Positions 34,171 to 48,215 of a stretch of 64,000 nucleotides of DNA are shown here, piece by piece. Below the pieces are notes generated by a model. It did not search any database. It was not told the origin of the DNA and worked only from the letters and a program-made list of their open reading frames with translations. This stretch comes from Talpa occidentalis (taxonomy: Eukaryota; Chordata; Mammalia; Eulipotyphla; Talpidae). Position 1 is the stretch's first letter, and each line of letters begins with the position of its first letter. The position numbers were made by a program, and so were the translations under genes. The stretch covers positions 107,939,194-108,003,193 of the forward strand of contig NW_026555331.1 in the NCBI RefSeq assembly GCF_014898055.3, given 5' to 3'.

Positions 34171-35204
34171 GGATGAATGATCAGATCTACTATTTTTCTG
34201 AGACTTTCTCTCCAAAAAGAACATCATGAAAAGCAAAATCTAATATAACATGCAACTACCAAATAATGGATTTCAGAGAAACATGTAGAAAAATGTTTTT
34301 TTTTTTTTACAAACAAAACCTTCTGGTAATAATTCAAGTATAGTTTTTAGTCTTGTTTCCCGACAGTCCTTTAGTGACTATTTAGTAAATGAAAAATATT
34401 CCTTTCCAGATTCTGCTGCAACTCTAGGGCTATCCAGGCCTGACCCACCATGTATAACCTGTCAGACATTAAAAAAAAAAAAAAAAAAATGGCAGCTGTG
34501 GATATTCTCATGTCATTTGAATCGATGGCCCAAATGCCTACTCCATTGGTTTAGCTGCCAACTTGGCTATAAATTCTTCCAAATTAGATAGTGGGATATA
34601 GACTCTTAACAAAGATGCAGCACAATGTAAGGCTATGGGAAAGAAATATGGGGAATTACACTTCTGACCAAGCTGGAGTATCAGTGACCAGATTCCACCC
34701 CTTCCCACACCCATCATGAGAAACAACTATTAATACAGGCAAAATATATGGTTTTTCAAGATACAGGCAAAATCAATGGTTTTTCAAGATACTGGACATC
34801 AAGCAATAAGGAATGGTGACAAAAAGCAGTGACTGAGACACAGGAATTAAAAGAGGGAAGTTCTCTGATTGCCACAGCTCAATACCTTGAGAACGTTTTC
34901 AGGCTCGATGTAGGGAAAGTAACATAGTGAACTTTGAGTTAGGAGACTGGTTTCAGATTCCAGAGAGATCAAGGCAGCTAGAAAACACAGGAAAACAGAA
35001 GTGCACACCAGGAATACAGCAGAACTCTGTAGAGAATTTCCCTGGGGTCAGTGCGTATGTGTGAGAGTTATGACTGCTCTTGTATTATAACAGCAAGTTG
35101 AGTAGTTACTACAGAGACAATGTGGCCCTCACGCGACTAGAATGTTTACATTACCAACTGTTGACTAACATCATACTTAACAGTGTAAGATGAATGCTTT
35201 CCTC
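34171..35204. other. Unassigned sequence
   Basis: It contains a run of 19 A (34471-34489) and the 28-bp tandem duplication. No gene is recognised. Confidence 0.5.
34733..34788 (+). repeat. 28-bp tandem duplication
   Basis: Units beginning ATACAGGCAAAAT and ending GGTTTTTCAAG lie at 34733-34760 and 34761-34788 and differ at about two bases. Confidence 0.9.
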
Positions 35205-36180
35205 CTAGGGCAGTTACGTGACAAGATTGTCACTGTTTTAATGTTATGATGAAGGCTGTATTTGGTGTACTAAAGCAAGAGAAAAAAACAAAAGACATAC
35301 AATTGGAAGGGAGAAATAAAACTGTCTTTTGTTTATGGACAACATGATCTTTTATGCAGAAAACCTGATGGAAGCTACCAAGAAGATAGTAGTCAATTTA
35401 GCAAGTTTGCAGAATGCAAATCACTACACAAAAATCAATCAATAAAGTCAATCTATAATCTCTCAGAATCACAGAAATTCTATATAGTATAAATGAATAA
35501 TCAGAAATTAAAATTTTCAAAATAATACCATTTATAATGTAAAAAATATGAAATAGGAGTAAGTATGACAAGAGATTGCCAACACATGGATACTGAAAGT
35601 TACAAAATATTGCTGAGAGAAATTAAAGAAAACCAAAAATAATGGTGACATATATGCTTATGGACTAGCAGGTTCGAATTTGTTAAGATATCAAATGCCC
35701 CCTCCAAGTTTATCTATAGATTTAACACAATTCAAATCCAAATCACAAAGAATTTTTTTAATGATTTTTAAAATTCATATGGTAACACAAAGGTCCCAAA
35801 ATAACCAAAGTCACTTTGAAAAAGAACAAAGATGGAAGACAAATGCAATCTGATCTCAAGTCTTACTGTAAAGCTACAGTAATCAAGGCAGTTTGGGGTT
35901 AGCATCAAGATGGACAAATATATAAATGGAACAAAATAGAGACCCCCCCCCAAAAAAAAAGACATATATACACATATTATAAGATGTAATAGCAGTTCAG
36001 TGAAGAAAAGATAATCTTTCCAACAAATGGGGCTGGAACCACAGGATACTCCTATGTAAAACATTAAGCTTCATTCCATATCTCCCAAGGCATACTCAAA
36101 ATGGATCATAGCCCTGAACAGAAATCTTAAAAATATATATACAACTTATAAGAGCATATATAGAAGATAATCTGTGATAC
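35205..36180 (+). mobile_element. Old L1 ORF2, reverse transcriptase to C-terminal region
   Basis: The L1 ORF2 order is kept: 'aaaactgtcttttgtttatggacaacatgat', 'aaaatcaatcaataaagtcaatctataat', 'ttcatatggtaacacaaaggtcccaaaataacc', 'aagctacagtaatcaaggcagtttgggg', 'ggggctggaaccacaggatactcctatg'. The frame is broken many times. A C-run followed by an A-run lies at about 35943-35959. Confidence 0.85.
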
Positions 36181-36214
36181 TTTATTAGCTTAATAATAAA
36201 TAAAGCTTTATTAG

Positions 36215-36345
36215 CTTTATTATCTTTGTGGGATAACAAAGTACCACAATCTGTGTGTTTTAAACTACAGAAATTTATTATCTACAGTTGTGGAGGCAGC
36301 AGTCTTAGATCAAGTTGATAGCAGAGTAACATTTATTTCACAGAG
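36215..36345 (-). mobile_element. MLT1-like LTR fragment
   Basis: 'gtgggataacaaagtaccacaatctg', 'ttaaactacagaaatttattatctacagttgtggaggcag' match the reversed LTR 3' part. Confidence 0.6.
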
Positions 36346-36383
36346 TAACTGTGGATTTCAATTGATAACTAACTTGTGTCTGA

Positions 36384-36439
36384 AAGTGTAGTTCTTATTA
36401 ATAAGTGTAGTTCTTATTATAAGTGTAGTTCTTATTAAT
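36384..36439 (+). repeat. 19-bp tandem repeat, three units
   Basis: AAGTGTAGTTCTTATTAAT repeats at 36384, 36403 (one base shorter) and 36421. Confidence 0.95.
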
Positions 36440-37689
36440 AAATAATAATAAAGGTACACATTCTTGTTAACTTCCTTGAAAAGCTATACTGAAAGACGAG
36501 ATGTAGAACCCATATTTTAATTTATTTTTTTGTATTGAGGTAACACTGACTTACAGCACTGTCTTTTGCTAAATCAGAAAGTCAGAAGTGTGTCTTTTTG
36601 AGCTTTTAAAATCCTATTTTCAAATGTGAACTGTGACCTATTCTGTTACAAACACAATGACTTCAAAGGTTATACAGTCTCAGCAAAACAACCTTCTTTT
36701 ATCCACATAAAACGCTTCCTCAATTGCAGCTGACGAAACCACAAAAACACAAACACACACACATACACACACTTTCGTATCTCAAAAATTTCAACTTAAA
36801 GGTCCTATAATATGTAATGGTTCAGACCCTCACGAAAGAAAGCATAAACAACTGTTGTCCCCTATCACAGCCCATGCAGGAAGGCTTATTAGACTGCTCA
36901 AAGAGAAGGCACAGGTCTGGCTAGCAGCCTCAGAAGATATGGGGGAAAGACCAGGTCTGGAAAGAGGGCCCTAGCCACTGCAATTGGTTAAAAAGGCAAG
37001 ATACATAAGCACTTTGCTGAGACTTCAGGAAGTGAAATTAGGAAAATTCACATGCAAAAAGCATTATATATCCAGTCAGTAAGAATACAGTTACTGTCGG
37101 CGAGGAGCAGCAGAAAAAAAAAAAAAAAACAGTTTGAAAACAATTAAAAGCTAGTCAGTCAACAAAACAAAAAACTTCTGATACAACCTGTCTCAAAAAT
37201 ATCACATCTTCACAGCAACCAATGAATGACATCATTTTAATGCCTACAGATCTGAATTATTTAGGAGCAAATGCCTGCAAGAACTTTATTTACTGAATCA
37301 TTAAGAAATTTATTAAAGTCTTTTTTAAGGCTGAGATTATAAAGTAATCACTCCCAGCAGATATTTTTCAAGTTCATATAAAGAGACAGGGTCTGCAGCT
37401 CTGCATTGAAAACTCAATTATATGTATGCTGCTTAAACACTAGTTTTCTGGGTGTATGTATTTAAAATTTTTAAAGGTAAAAGAGATAAACTAAACAAAT
37501 AACAAAAATAAGGGGTCAGATATACATATACAATATAAATGCTGACCATACAGTATGCAGAACTTAACAAATGTAGAAACACTTAAATAACAGGCACTAT
37601 GGTATATTGCTATATGGGTAAAGTTTCACGCATATTTCATTTCAACAAAGCTATCCAATTCCTTTTCTCTTCTGAGCAAGGAGTTACAC
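36440..37689. other. Unassigned sequence
   Basis: A weak L1 3' UTR-like trace lies near 36520-36560 ('ttttttgtattgaggtaacactgac'). A run of 16 A is at 37114-37129, just after a short CpG-containing piece. No gene recognised. Confidence 0.4.
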
Positions 37690-37905
37690 ATGGGCCTCCA
37701 GTCTGACACCTGGGTTTAAAATCTGTACAACTGTTTCCTAACTCTTTGATCTTGAGCAATTTACTTAACCTTCTCCCAATTCCAATTTCCTCCTATGCAA
37801 AACAAGTGTGAAAACAGTGTATTTTATTGTGATGATTAAATGAGATAAAGTTTATAAAGTGTAAAGTGTTCAGCACAGTTTTGCAAAAGTACTTAATATT
37901 AACTT
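37690..37905 (+). repeat. MIR
   Basis: Sense MIR with head and core: 'gacacctgggtttaaaatctg', 'gatcttgagcaatttacttaacctt', 'gtgatgattaaatgagataaagtttataaagtg', 'cagcacag'. Confidence 0.85.
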
Positions 37906-38926
37906 CTAATTGAGACAGGCACATTTCTAGCCCTCTGTCTAAACCCTTTGAAAGAGAGTAAGTCTGAAATGGAGTTGGAGCCCAAATTAGAAGTGTATTT
38001 CATAAGTATGGGAAAAAAAGAGTTAAAAATTGAAAGATTCTAGGCCATGAAAACCCCATCCAGGCTCCCTCTGCCTCCTGAGTCACCTCCCCTCTAACCT
38101 CACCTAATGACTTAGGGTCTGACCACTGAAGAACTAAGCTAAGTTCCTTAGCTTTTAGACCTCCTCGCCCTTTTATACACCTCCTATGAGCATTTACCTC
38201 AAGAATCTTGAGGGAAACCTATGTACCAAGCACCATCCTGGTGCAAGCGTATAAAAAAGTCACAAATTCTCTGTCCTAAAAAAAGTCTCACTGGGCAGAG
38301 GAGCAAAAAATATGCAAAGGACATCATGTGGCAAGATGTGCCAAAAGAATCATGTGGCAAGTGGGTCTAATGAGGGCCACACCCTCAGGTGGCTCTAGGA
38401 CCAGAGAAAGGAGAGGCAGAAGAAGGAGAAACACTTCTACTCCGGAGGTCTGGATAGGCCTAGCAGAGAGCACTTCTGGCATATGAGTTTTAAAAATGAG
38501 AGAAACCAAGTGCTCAGAGTGAATTGTGCCTGATGTTTGGGGGATGCAAGTATTTCAGAATGGCTATAGCTTAAAATGCAAATGGAGAAATTCTTTTATC
38601 TCAAGAGAGGAAAAATCACTGAGGGTTTGAGTTGGAGCACTTTGATGAAGCTCGTGTTTTTAAAAAACAAGCAGTAAAAAGAAAATTCTAATTTATGAGT
38701 CAGATCCCAGGTACCACTCACATGGGTGTCTTTCAAAAGCGCAATACAAATGTTAGTTTATAATCATTTGCTATATGCTAATATATTCCCAGCAAATACT
38801 GCTAACTGGAGGAGCATTTGTCCTAGACAACAGGGGCCAACAGCTCCCGGGTATTGTATCCAGAAATGCACTTAAAGTTTCTGAATATCTTCATTGTACC
38901 TGAAAAATAACCAAAAATAAACATAC
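37906..38926. other. Unassigned sequence
   Basis: Nothing recognised. Confidence 0.5.
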
Positions 38927-38941
38927 AAAAATTTTCTATAT

Positions 38942-39205
38942 ATTTTTTAAAGATTTATTTATTTATACAAGAACCGGGGTACAGGCCAGATGCGCAGGAG
39001 GGTGAGAAGAGTCACCAGAGACAGAGCGGGGAACAGAACAGGCAGACTGATGAAATACACTGCTGAGGGAGCAGCGGACGAGACAGGAGAGGTCTGCTGC
39101 GCCATGTGGGATTCTCGCTGGCTGGCCAGGATCAAACCCACGCTGCAGAGTCTGCAGACAGCTTCACAGTGCAGCGCTCAACCACCTGCGCCACCAGGGA
39201 GGCCC
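38942..39205 (-). mobile_element. tRNA-derived SINE, subfamily B (copy 11)
   Basis: Reverse-oriented B-type SINE. The TSD AAAAATTTTCTATAT at 38927-38941 matches 39206-39220 with one mismatch. Confidence 0.93.
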
Positions 39206-39220
39206 AAAAAATTTCTATAT

Positions 39221-40874
39221 TTTTCCTCCTTAATTTGTTTTTGGTGGACAAAAAAAAAGGGGAGTAATTTAATTTTATAGATTCTAAATTCACTTTTCTG
39301 AAATAGGAAGCACAATAAAATACAAGGACTTAGAAAACACCAAATATTTTAATAGGTCCTTTCTCAAAATTGTGTACTTAAGCCAAATCCCACAGGTCTG
39401 ACATACTAAAACACGGAGATACTTTGAAATCAAGACAGAAAGAAAAAAATAAAAAAATAGAAACTTGTTTTTACACAGTAAAAACATTTATTATAAAATT
39501 GCAGTTACATTTTCTGAAAAGCACGCTTGAGCCTCAAATCCTGGCAATTTGTGCAAGGATAAACTGTATTCAAACAAGACCCAAAAGAGTTCAGTTCAGA
39601 CTATGACAGACAAATTTCACACAAATCTAAAAGTTCACTCTAGGGAGCAAATCAAAATCTTCCCAACAAAGTACAGATTATATGGCATTGTTTTCATGGC
39701 AACAGCCAGGAATCTAAAACCCAAGCCACTTTTTTCCTTGCAGTGATGTCTATACCTCAGGCTGGTAAACTCTGATGACGCGTGACACAAGGTAGGGCAG
39801 CCACATTTCTCTGCTGCCAAATGTTTTGCCCAGACAGAAAGGAAGTAGATACAGGAAAGAAACTTCATAAAACTACCATCGGAGGAGGACATAGAACTGA
39901 ATTCTAGAAGGTTTTCTCAATTCATCCCTCTATATCCTTCCCTAATTAGCACCATGATCCACTGAGTTTCTTCCACATGAAGTCAGTCGGTCATTTCCAG
40001 CTGCCTTGAATGTCCTCCCTCAGCCTGTCTCCTTGACATTCCCACATTAACGCTTCCACAGGCCAGCCTCACATTTTGTCGAAAGGAATGTTTCCCAAAG
40101 ATTTTGTTCTCATGCTTGACTTTTTTTTTTTTTCCTTATAATCCAGGACACTACAATTTGTAGTTCTGACTGCTTTATAGACATTTCCCTACAAACCCTA
40201 ACTGCACTAACTTCTCTAAACAGATTACACTCAGCCTAACTCAGAGTATCTATCTTAACTTTTTGAGAATGAAGAAGGGCAAAGAAGAGCTATCAGAGAG
40301 CATAAGGAAAATGCATCCTGCCTTTACAGACAATTCTTGTTTACCACTTATCAAGCACTGCAGTCGTGGGACAAGATGCAAAACCAGATACTGCGCAGGT
40401 CAGTAATAAGCAAACCCAATCCTTACTCTCTGCTTCCGCTTTTCTTATATTTACATTTTCAAAATGCTGAATTGAAGCATTTTGTGTACCAAGAAAAAGG
40501 ATTCTACTACATAATTTTAACTCCAGAAATAAATTAATCTGCTATTTTCAGTTTATATCAGTTTTGTTTGCAGTTGATGTCTGCAAACAAAACATAGGAA
40601 CACTGTATTTTTCTTAAATTCACAGAATCCCAAATCTGGGAGTGAAATGGGTCCCCTTTAATCTACTACCTGTGAGAAGACTATAGTCACACACCCTCTC
40701 TTAGGAAAATGTTTACTATCATTTAAAATTTCTGAAGAGGACTATTTAATACACTCTCTTTCAAGATGTCCCTGGGCCATTAACTAAAATTAATTCCTAA
40801 TTTTTAACTTAAATATAGAATTACATCAACCCCAAGGAATGTAGTATGTGTTTAATTCTCTCCATTCAAAACTC
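39221..40874. other. Unassigned sequence
   Basis: No gene or repeat recognised. A T-run lies at about 40121-40133. Confidence 0.5.
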
Positions 40875-40925
40875 CCATTACAGTGTTCGGCACATAGTAG
40901 ATGATCAGCTAATATTTAATGAACA
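40875..40925 (+). repeat. L2 3' end fragment
   Basis: 'agtgttcggcacatagtagatgatcagctaatatttaatgaac' is the sense L2 terminus. Confidence 0.65.
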
Positions 40926-40927
40926 CT

Positions 40928-41012
40928 TTAAAAAGAGAATGATGAGAAGAAAAGAAGGGGTAGAAGAAAGAGTGGGAGAGAGGAGGAAGAAGGGAAAGAG
41001 GGAGGAGAGCAA
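40928..41012 (+). repeat. Polypurine (GA-rich) tract
   Basis: About 85 bases are almost entirely A and G, with only a few T and C. Confidence 0.85.
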
Positions 41013-42079
41013 ATAAATTCTTGCAGGCACAGAAAAAGCCATAATATAAACTCAGAAAGTGTTCAAGAGCCGCTGATAAAATGTTGGGCAAAATATGAAG
41101 AAAGTTTTGGAATTTCGAGCTAAGACAAGAGTGATGATATCTGGGTAGGCTTTGAAGAGGATGTCGAATTCAAACAAGAGGTCATAAAGGGCAAGTGGAA
41201 TGTTAAAGAGAAGTGAGAAATGTGAGAAATGATAAGGTGATGAGAAATAAAGTGGCTTGAGGGACGTGTAGAAAAAGGACTGGGGACTCCTTAGTCTCCA
41301 GGCTTATAGTGATATCAGAAGTATTAATAATGACTTATGAGATTATTTGAATGAGTAAATGAAAATACTAACAAATGAATTAGCTAATAGGATCTTTTAG
41401 AGAAAGAAAAACAGCTAGAGTTTTACAACCCTTGACCAACAACCATAAATTATACTTCTATTACAATGCAAAGAATCTTGGGGACAACCTTCTTCCACCC
41501 TTCTACTTGAATGAAAAAAGAATGAGAGAATTTTATTTATTTCACAGAACCTTCATGTCATTTTATTTTAATCCCAGGGAAACTGGAAACTTAGGTGAAA
41601 ATGGACTGTCATTTTCCCTAATAGAACAATCCAATATGCACTTGCTTTTCATCTTTACTTCTGATATTTCTTAACATTTAGAAGCAAACAGAAAAAAAGA
41701 TTTTGTTCCTTTTGCCTATTAAGTGCCCATTTAATATACATTAAAGTTTGGCCAACCAATGTGTCAGTGAGCTACTCTCCTGTTGGCTATTATGTCTGAG
41801 TTTTACTTCTATTAAAGAACTGAAAAATAGGACATACTACTGCATGATTGGTCCTAGCAGAAAGGTTAACTCTAGATCAGATGGATAAAACAAAATCAGC
41901 ATGAAAGCTGGTTGGATTAGTGAAAGCTTAACATACAAGTTTCAATGGGCAAAATCTCTGCTCACTGGTGATGTTTGTTAAAGATGACGTTTGTTGAAAA
42001 ACAAGCTCAGTCAATGTCGTTAAGGCTAACAGGGTTTTCATCTATAGCTAGCAAACTTCCTATACAACATCATGGGGCT
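41013..42079. other. Unassigned sequence
   Basis: Nothing recognised. The 80-codon frame at 41432-41674 shows no domain. Confidence 0.5.
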
Positions 42080-42735
42080 TTTTCAAACTTAAGTTCAAAT
42101 GAATTTTTAACCATACATCAGAGAACTTAATCCCTTACTAGTGCAGAAATTTGCACATAAATATTCCTAACAGTTTTATCTATAATAGCCCCCAACTGGA
42201 AACTATCCAAGCAAATTTTAGTGAGTGAAGGGTTCACACGATGAACTACTACTCATGACTAAAAATGAGCAAAGTATTATGCCCACACCTTGAAGGTACT
42301 TCTGGCAAACCGCACTGAGTGAAGAAAAAGCCAGTCTTAAAAGGCTTTGGGAAGATGCCACTTAGGAAACACCAATGGAATAAAATTATAGAAATGAAGA
42401 ACATTAGGAATAGAGGAGAGGGGATGTGTGTGATTTAGAGGAATAACATGTAGGAGTCTTATGGTGATGGCAAAACAGACTCTTTTGATGGTGCAGTTTA
42501 CTTTACAAGGCCACACATGTGATAAAACTGCACAAAGCGACACCCACATGCAAACGAGTATGAGCACAATGAAGTCTGACTAAGCTTGAAGCATTGTACC
42601 AGAGTTAATTTCTTAATTTTCATGTTGTACTATAGTCATTTAAAATGTTACCACTCGAAGTAGCTGGAGGATGGATACAGAGGACTTCTCTGTATATTTT
42701 TCTGTAATTTGCCATGAATCTATAAATTATTTAAA
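42080..42735 (+). mobile_element. Old L1M 3' end
   Basis: ORF2 end and 3' UTR in order: 'cataaatattcctaacagttttatctataatagccccc', 'ctggaaactatccaag', 'gagtgaagaaaaagccagtc', 'cttatggtgatggcaaaac', 'aattttcatgttgtactatagtc'. Strongly diverged. Confidence 0.65.
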
Positions 42736-43052
42736 AAATAGAAGGTTTTAAAAGATAAGGTCAGTCCAGATCAGTGTGCGTCATGAGGTTCAAATCCTGA
42801 GTTGAACATTGCTAAATAAAACACTGTGTGCAGAATAAGGCCCCAAACAAATGCTTCTTTTTGGAAAAAAAAAATAAAAAGCGGTGGTGGGGTGAGGGGG
42901 AGAAAGGGAAAAAAAACATTTAACCATGCCTAGTAGTTCAAATTTGATGAGAACCTGCTTTAGGAAATAAGTGACAAGCCTGTCTTAAACTTTCAATATA
43001 CCTTTATTAATGGGGACACTAACACCATCTTTATAAAGTAGGTGTGCAAATT
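42736..43052. other. Unassigned sequence
   Basis: Nothing recognised. Confidence 0.5.
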
Positions 43053-43067
43053 AAAAATTAGATGTGG

Positions 43068-43377
43068 TGGGCCTCTCTGGTGGCGCAAGGGATTAAGCAC
43101 TGCACTATGAAGCAATCCGAAGCCTCTGCAGCATGAGTTCGATCCCCTGGCCGGCCAGGGAGCAACCAACATGGCGCAGCAGACCTCTCCTGCCTTGCCC
43201 ACTGCTCCCCTCAGCAGTGTATTTCAGTCAGTCTGCCTGTTCTGTTTCCCACTCTGTCTCTGATGAATGCTCTCACCACCAGCCCCTGCCACCCCGCATC
43301 TCTGGACTGTACCCCAGTTCTTGTATGCATAAATAAATAAATCTTTAAAATAAATAAATAAATAAATAAATAAAAAT
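43068..43377 (+). mobile_element. tRNA-derived SINE, subfamily B with long tail (copy 12)
   Basis: A box TGGCGCAAGGG, B box GTTCGATCCC. The tail contains about eight AAAT/TAAA units. The TSD AAAAATTAGATGTGG at 43053-43067 matches 43378-43392 with one mismatch. Confidence 0.93.
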
Positions 43378-43392
43378 AAAAATTACATGTGG

Positions 43393-45234
43393 TATTTAGT
43401 AAGTCCCTACGAGTCAAGAGGTATTAATTCTCTTTCACTAAGCAAAAGACAAAAAGAAAATTTTCTTCCACTTTATTCTTCTTTCTCTGCTCCCTTATGA
43501 ATGATCTTAGTCTTAGTAAAACTATTTCCTCCTCCATTATCAACTATCAGAGACAGCAAAGATTAAACATAAAATCAAAGTTCCTTTCATCAAGGTTCAT
43601 CTGTTGTAAACAAGCCTAAATTTAATCACTGAACACTGAGTCACAGTTCTGTAAGCTCTCAGAGGCACAGAATTCCGTATACAGGCTATTCAGTCCCAGG
43701 GCTGAAATGAGGTAGCACTTTAGCAAGAGTCACGGCTTGAACATTAACACCAAGCACTCTACCAGTTTCCTTTCAGAGATGATTGCAATTCTACTTCTCT
43801 TAGTGACTATAATCCCCCGTCTTTTTTCCTTTTAGTGAATTGTAATGACATGGCAAATAGCACATAAGAAAAGTGATGCCTCAAGTACCAATCCAATGAG
43901 GAAATCCATTCAGGGAGCTTAAAATGGAACACTCAAGCAGGTCAAGGACCAGCAAAGCAGGGAACTGCCCCCAGAATCAGCTGACGGAGGACACAAATGC
44001 ACTGACCTCACAGGCACAAGTAGACAGGCCAGACAATGGCCATCAAATTAAGAGTCATCATCATATAGAGTTACTATCTTTTCAGAAAACACCTTCCCAT
44101 CTCTAAATGTGCCTATTTATTTATATTATTTTTATGCAAATACCAAAAAGGTATAGTATAATAGAAAGGTTGGGCCAAAGACAGCCTAGAACTCAAACCA
44201 GGGTCTGGGTGGGAATGAGGGTACAATCAGCAGAAACCAATGGGTAATGGGGCATGAAAACAGTAATTAGGAGCATCGATGTACCCTGGCTTGAAGACAT
44301 ATGGGGACTGCCTGTTACTGCTCCAAACGTGAGGAACTAATCCTCATGGGGTAGGTAGGGCTGACAGAGACTTCCAGGATAGGACAGACCAGCAGAGAAG
44401 CCTGGCAGAAATGGGCCATGATGGGGAGAATAGAAACAGAAGCTCTCGGTAAGCTAATTTTATTGGCATCAGAAATGAGGCAGAGCAGTAAAGTAGGTTC
44501 ACCATGGGTGGATTTCATTAGAGCAGGGAGAGAATGGTGATGGTCAGGTTTTGGTTGACTCAGATTGGCACGCCCACAATTATTTAGCCAGCACCCATGT
44601 TACGGACACATTTCCCAATACACATTTTCAGCTAAAGGTCACACAGTCAGGACACAGACCACTGTTCTGGTGCTCTGTTCATCAGGGAGCACATTCTCTT
44701 TTTGATCATAAGGTAGAGGATCAGAGCACCTATCTAACTGTCTTTTCAAGCCAACCAAGTTCTGGCAGCTTCTGTTTCCTTGCAATACCTCCCCAGGAAT
44801 TTGCTCTGCTAATGAGGTTCCTCCATCTGACAGCTTGTTACACAAGCTGCTCTCAGAAAACAAAAGCTGCATGTTGAGGTAACCAGTACCCCCCACACTC
44901 TCCCCAATAAAATTCAGAAACTGTGGTTAGAATGAACCCAGCACCAAAAGGAATAAAACCTGTCTCCAGCTTAGACTCAACATTCCTACCTTTCCTTTGC
45001 CAAGTCCACAGCAAGAGCTATACTTAGCTTCACTCACAGAGCAAAGCTGGCACACAGATGAATTACTGATGCTCAACCTTTGGCCTGCCACATTCTTCTA
45101 TCCCTTGATAGTTGCCACAGATGGGGCTCACTGTATGTCTCAGGACACCAGGAATATATCTCAGTCCCCCCAAGAACAGCATGCTGCTGGGACAAGAGAA
45201 TTCCAACTGAACCATTTACCAATCTAGTCACATA
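43393..45234. other. Unassigned sequence
   Basis: No repeat or gene recognised. Overlapping frames at 44551-44896 have no domain. Confidence 0.5.
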
Positions 45235-46110
45235 AAAGTAAACTGTCGCCACCTATTAGAACAGCCAAAATTCAGAACACTTGACACCACCAAATGCTGG
45301 TGAGGATGTGGAGCAACAGGAACTCTTAGTCATTGCTGGTGGGAATGCAAAATGGCACAGTCACTTAAGACAACAGCTTGGCAGTTTCTTAGAAAACTAA
45401 ACATACTGTTGCCATATGACCCAACAATCACACTTATTAGTATTTACCCAAGTGAACCTAAAACCTCTGCAAACCGATATTTATGGCAGTTTTTTCCATA
45501 ATGGCCAAAACTTGGAAGTGACATGTCCTTTAGTAGGTGAATAGATAATAAAATGTGATAATAAACTGACAATGCAATATTAATCAGTAATAAAAAGAAA
45601 TGAGCAATCAATACATGAATAAAAACAGAGAAAACTTGAATGCATTTTACTAAGCGGAGGAAGGCAATATGAGAACATTACATACTTTGTGATTCCAACT
45701 ATATGACGTTCTAGAAAAAGAAAAACTATGGAGCTAGTAAAAAGAAGGTAGAGGTTGTGGGAGACAGCGATGACTAGATGAAGTACAGAGGATTTTTAGG
45801 GCAGGGAAATTATTCTATATAACATAATAATGGAAACATGTCATTCATTATCTGTTTATCCAAATCCATAGAAGGCCCATCACCAAGAGTGAATCCTTAA
45901 TGTAAACTACTAATCTTAAGTGACAATGATCAATGTAGGTTTGTTAACTGTAACAAATGTACCAATTTGGTGGAGGACATTGACAGTGGGGAATCCCCAC
46001 TATCATGTATATATATGGGAGCAAGGGTACAAATACAGGAACACTATACATTCCACTCAGCTTTGCTGAGAACCTGAAACTGTTCTAAAAAATAAGACTT
46101 ATTAATTAAA
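45235..46110 (+). mobile_element. Old L1M, ORF2 end and 3' UTR
   Basis: The order is complete: 'aatgctggtgaggatgtggagcaacaggaactc', 'attgctggtgggaatgcaaaatggcacag', 'tgccatatgacccaacaatc', 'atggccaaaacttggaag', then the 3' UTR ('ggaggacattgacagtgggg', 'ttgctgagaacctgaaactgttctaaaaaataa'). No intact frame. Confidence 0.85.
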
Positions 46111-46328
46111 AAGAAAAACTTCAAAGACTGAAAAAGTCAAACAAAAAATACTGACATGTAAGATTATTGGTGCACTGCATCTTTTTGTGTGCATTTGTAT
46201 GTGTATTTGTATGTGTATGTCTAATGTAGCATTCCAATGGAATGTTGTCTTTACCAATGTGATACTCCAAATACACCACAAATAAATGCCATTGTCTTAA
46301 AATTTCTTTTGCAAAAACAAAGAAATAC

Positions 46329-47551
<1,223 letters not shown>

Positions 47552-47588
47552 AATGTTTACTAGGTGGATGGAAGAGTCTTGATGCTTA

Positions 47589-47594
47589 AATAAA
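47589..47594 (+). terminator. AATAAA polyadenylation signal of the RPS4X retrocopy
   Basis: AATAAA lies 38 nt after the stop codon and about 18 nt before the A-tract, a normal distance between poly(A) signal and cleavage site. It was inherited from the parental mRNA. Confidence 0.8.
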
Positions 47595-47637
47595 GATGAT
47601 ACGGCATGATTTAAAAAAAAAAAAAATCACAACTCTG

Positions 47638-48104
47638 ATCCTTTATCAAGAGGAACCTCACTGCTATGGGCTACGTTACAAACTACTGCAATTCTTAAAT
47701 TCTTAAAAAGAATTTTTATCTGATAGGCAAATGTGGTGTTAACCATTTTCTCAAATTCCTCACTTCATGTTTTCAGAGCAGCAAAAACCTGATACAGTAA
47801 GCCCTACATTAAAATGATTAGATTTCAGAAATCAAAAAAAGTATAGGTAAGTCTTGGGATTTAGATTTAATCAACTTTAAGGATTAAAATAGCACCAGAA
47901 TTTAAGTATGTCCTTAGCAAAAAGGGTGCTGCAGAAAATACCCTGGCTGAGGACCAGCCTTCTTCCAGATTAACAGATAGAGTAGTCCACCCAACAGAAA
48001 GATACTGCCAGTCTCATGCGGAATTTGGATTTTCTAGTAGTTATGCTTTAAAAAATAGACAAGTAAGATTAATATGAATGATGCATTTCAATTCACTCAA
48101 AGTA
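47638..48104. other. Unassigned sequence
   Basis: Nothing recognised. Confidence 0.5.
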
Positions 48105-48215
48105 TCCAAATATTTATCATTCCCCCATGTGGCAGTGGCAGCCGCATTTGGGGAGTTCAGTAGCCGGAGGTGGCCATGGTCACCATATTGAACAACACAG
48201 ATGGAGACTTTCAGT
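48105..48215 (+). mobile_element. Possible MER3-type hAT MITE fragment
   Basis: 'cccatgtggcagtggcagcc' and 'gtcaccatattgaacaacacag' recall MER3 ('tgtggctagtggctaccatattggacagcacag'). About 30 extra bases between the two blocks disturb the match. Confidence 0.35.

Noticed and set aside
37080..37129. Short retroposed piece ending in 16 A
   Set aside because: The CpG-containing stretch is only about 20 bases and no TSD is visible.
44551..44896. Overlapping 108- and 85-codon frames on opposite strands
   Set aside because: No domain, no repeat homology and no splice signals that I could support.
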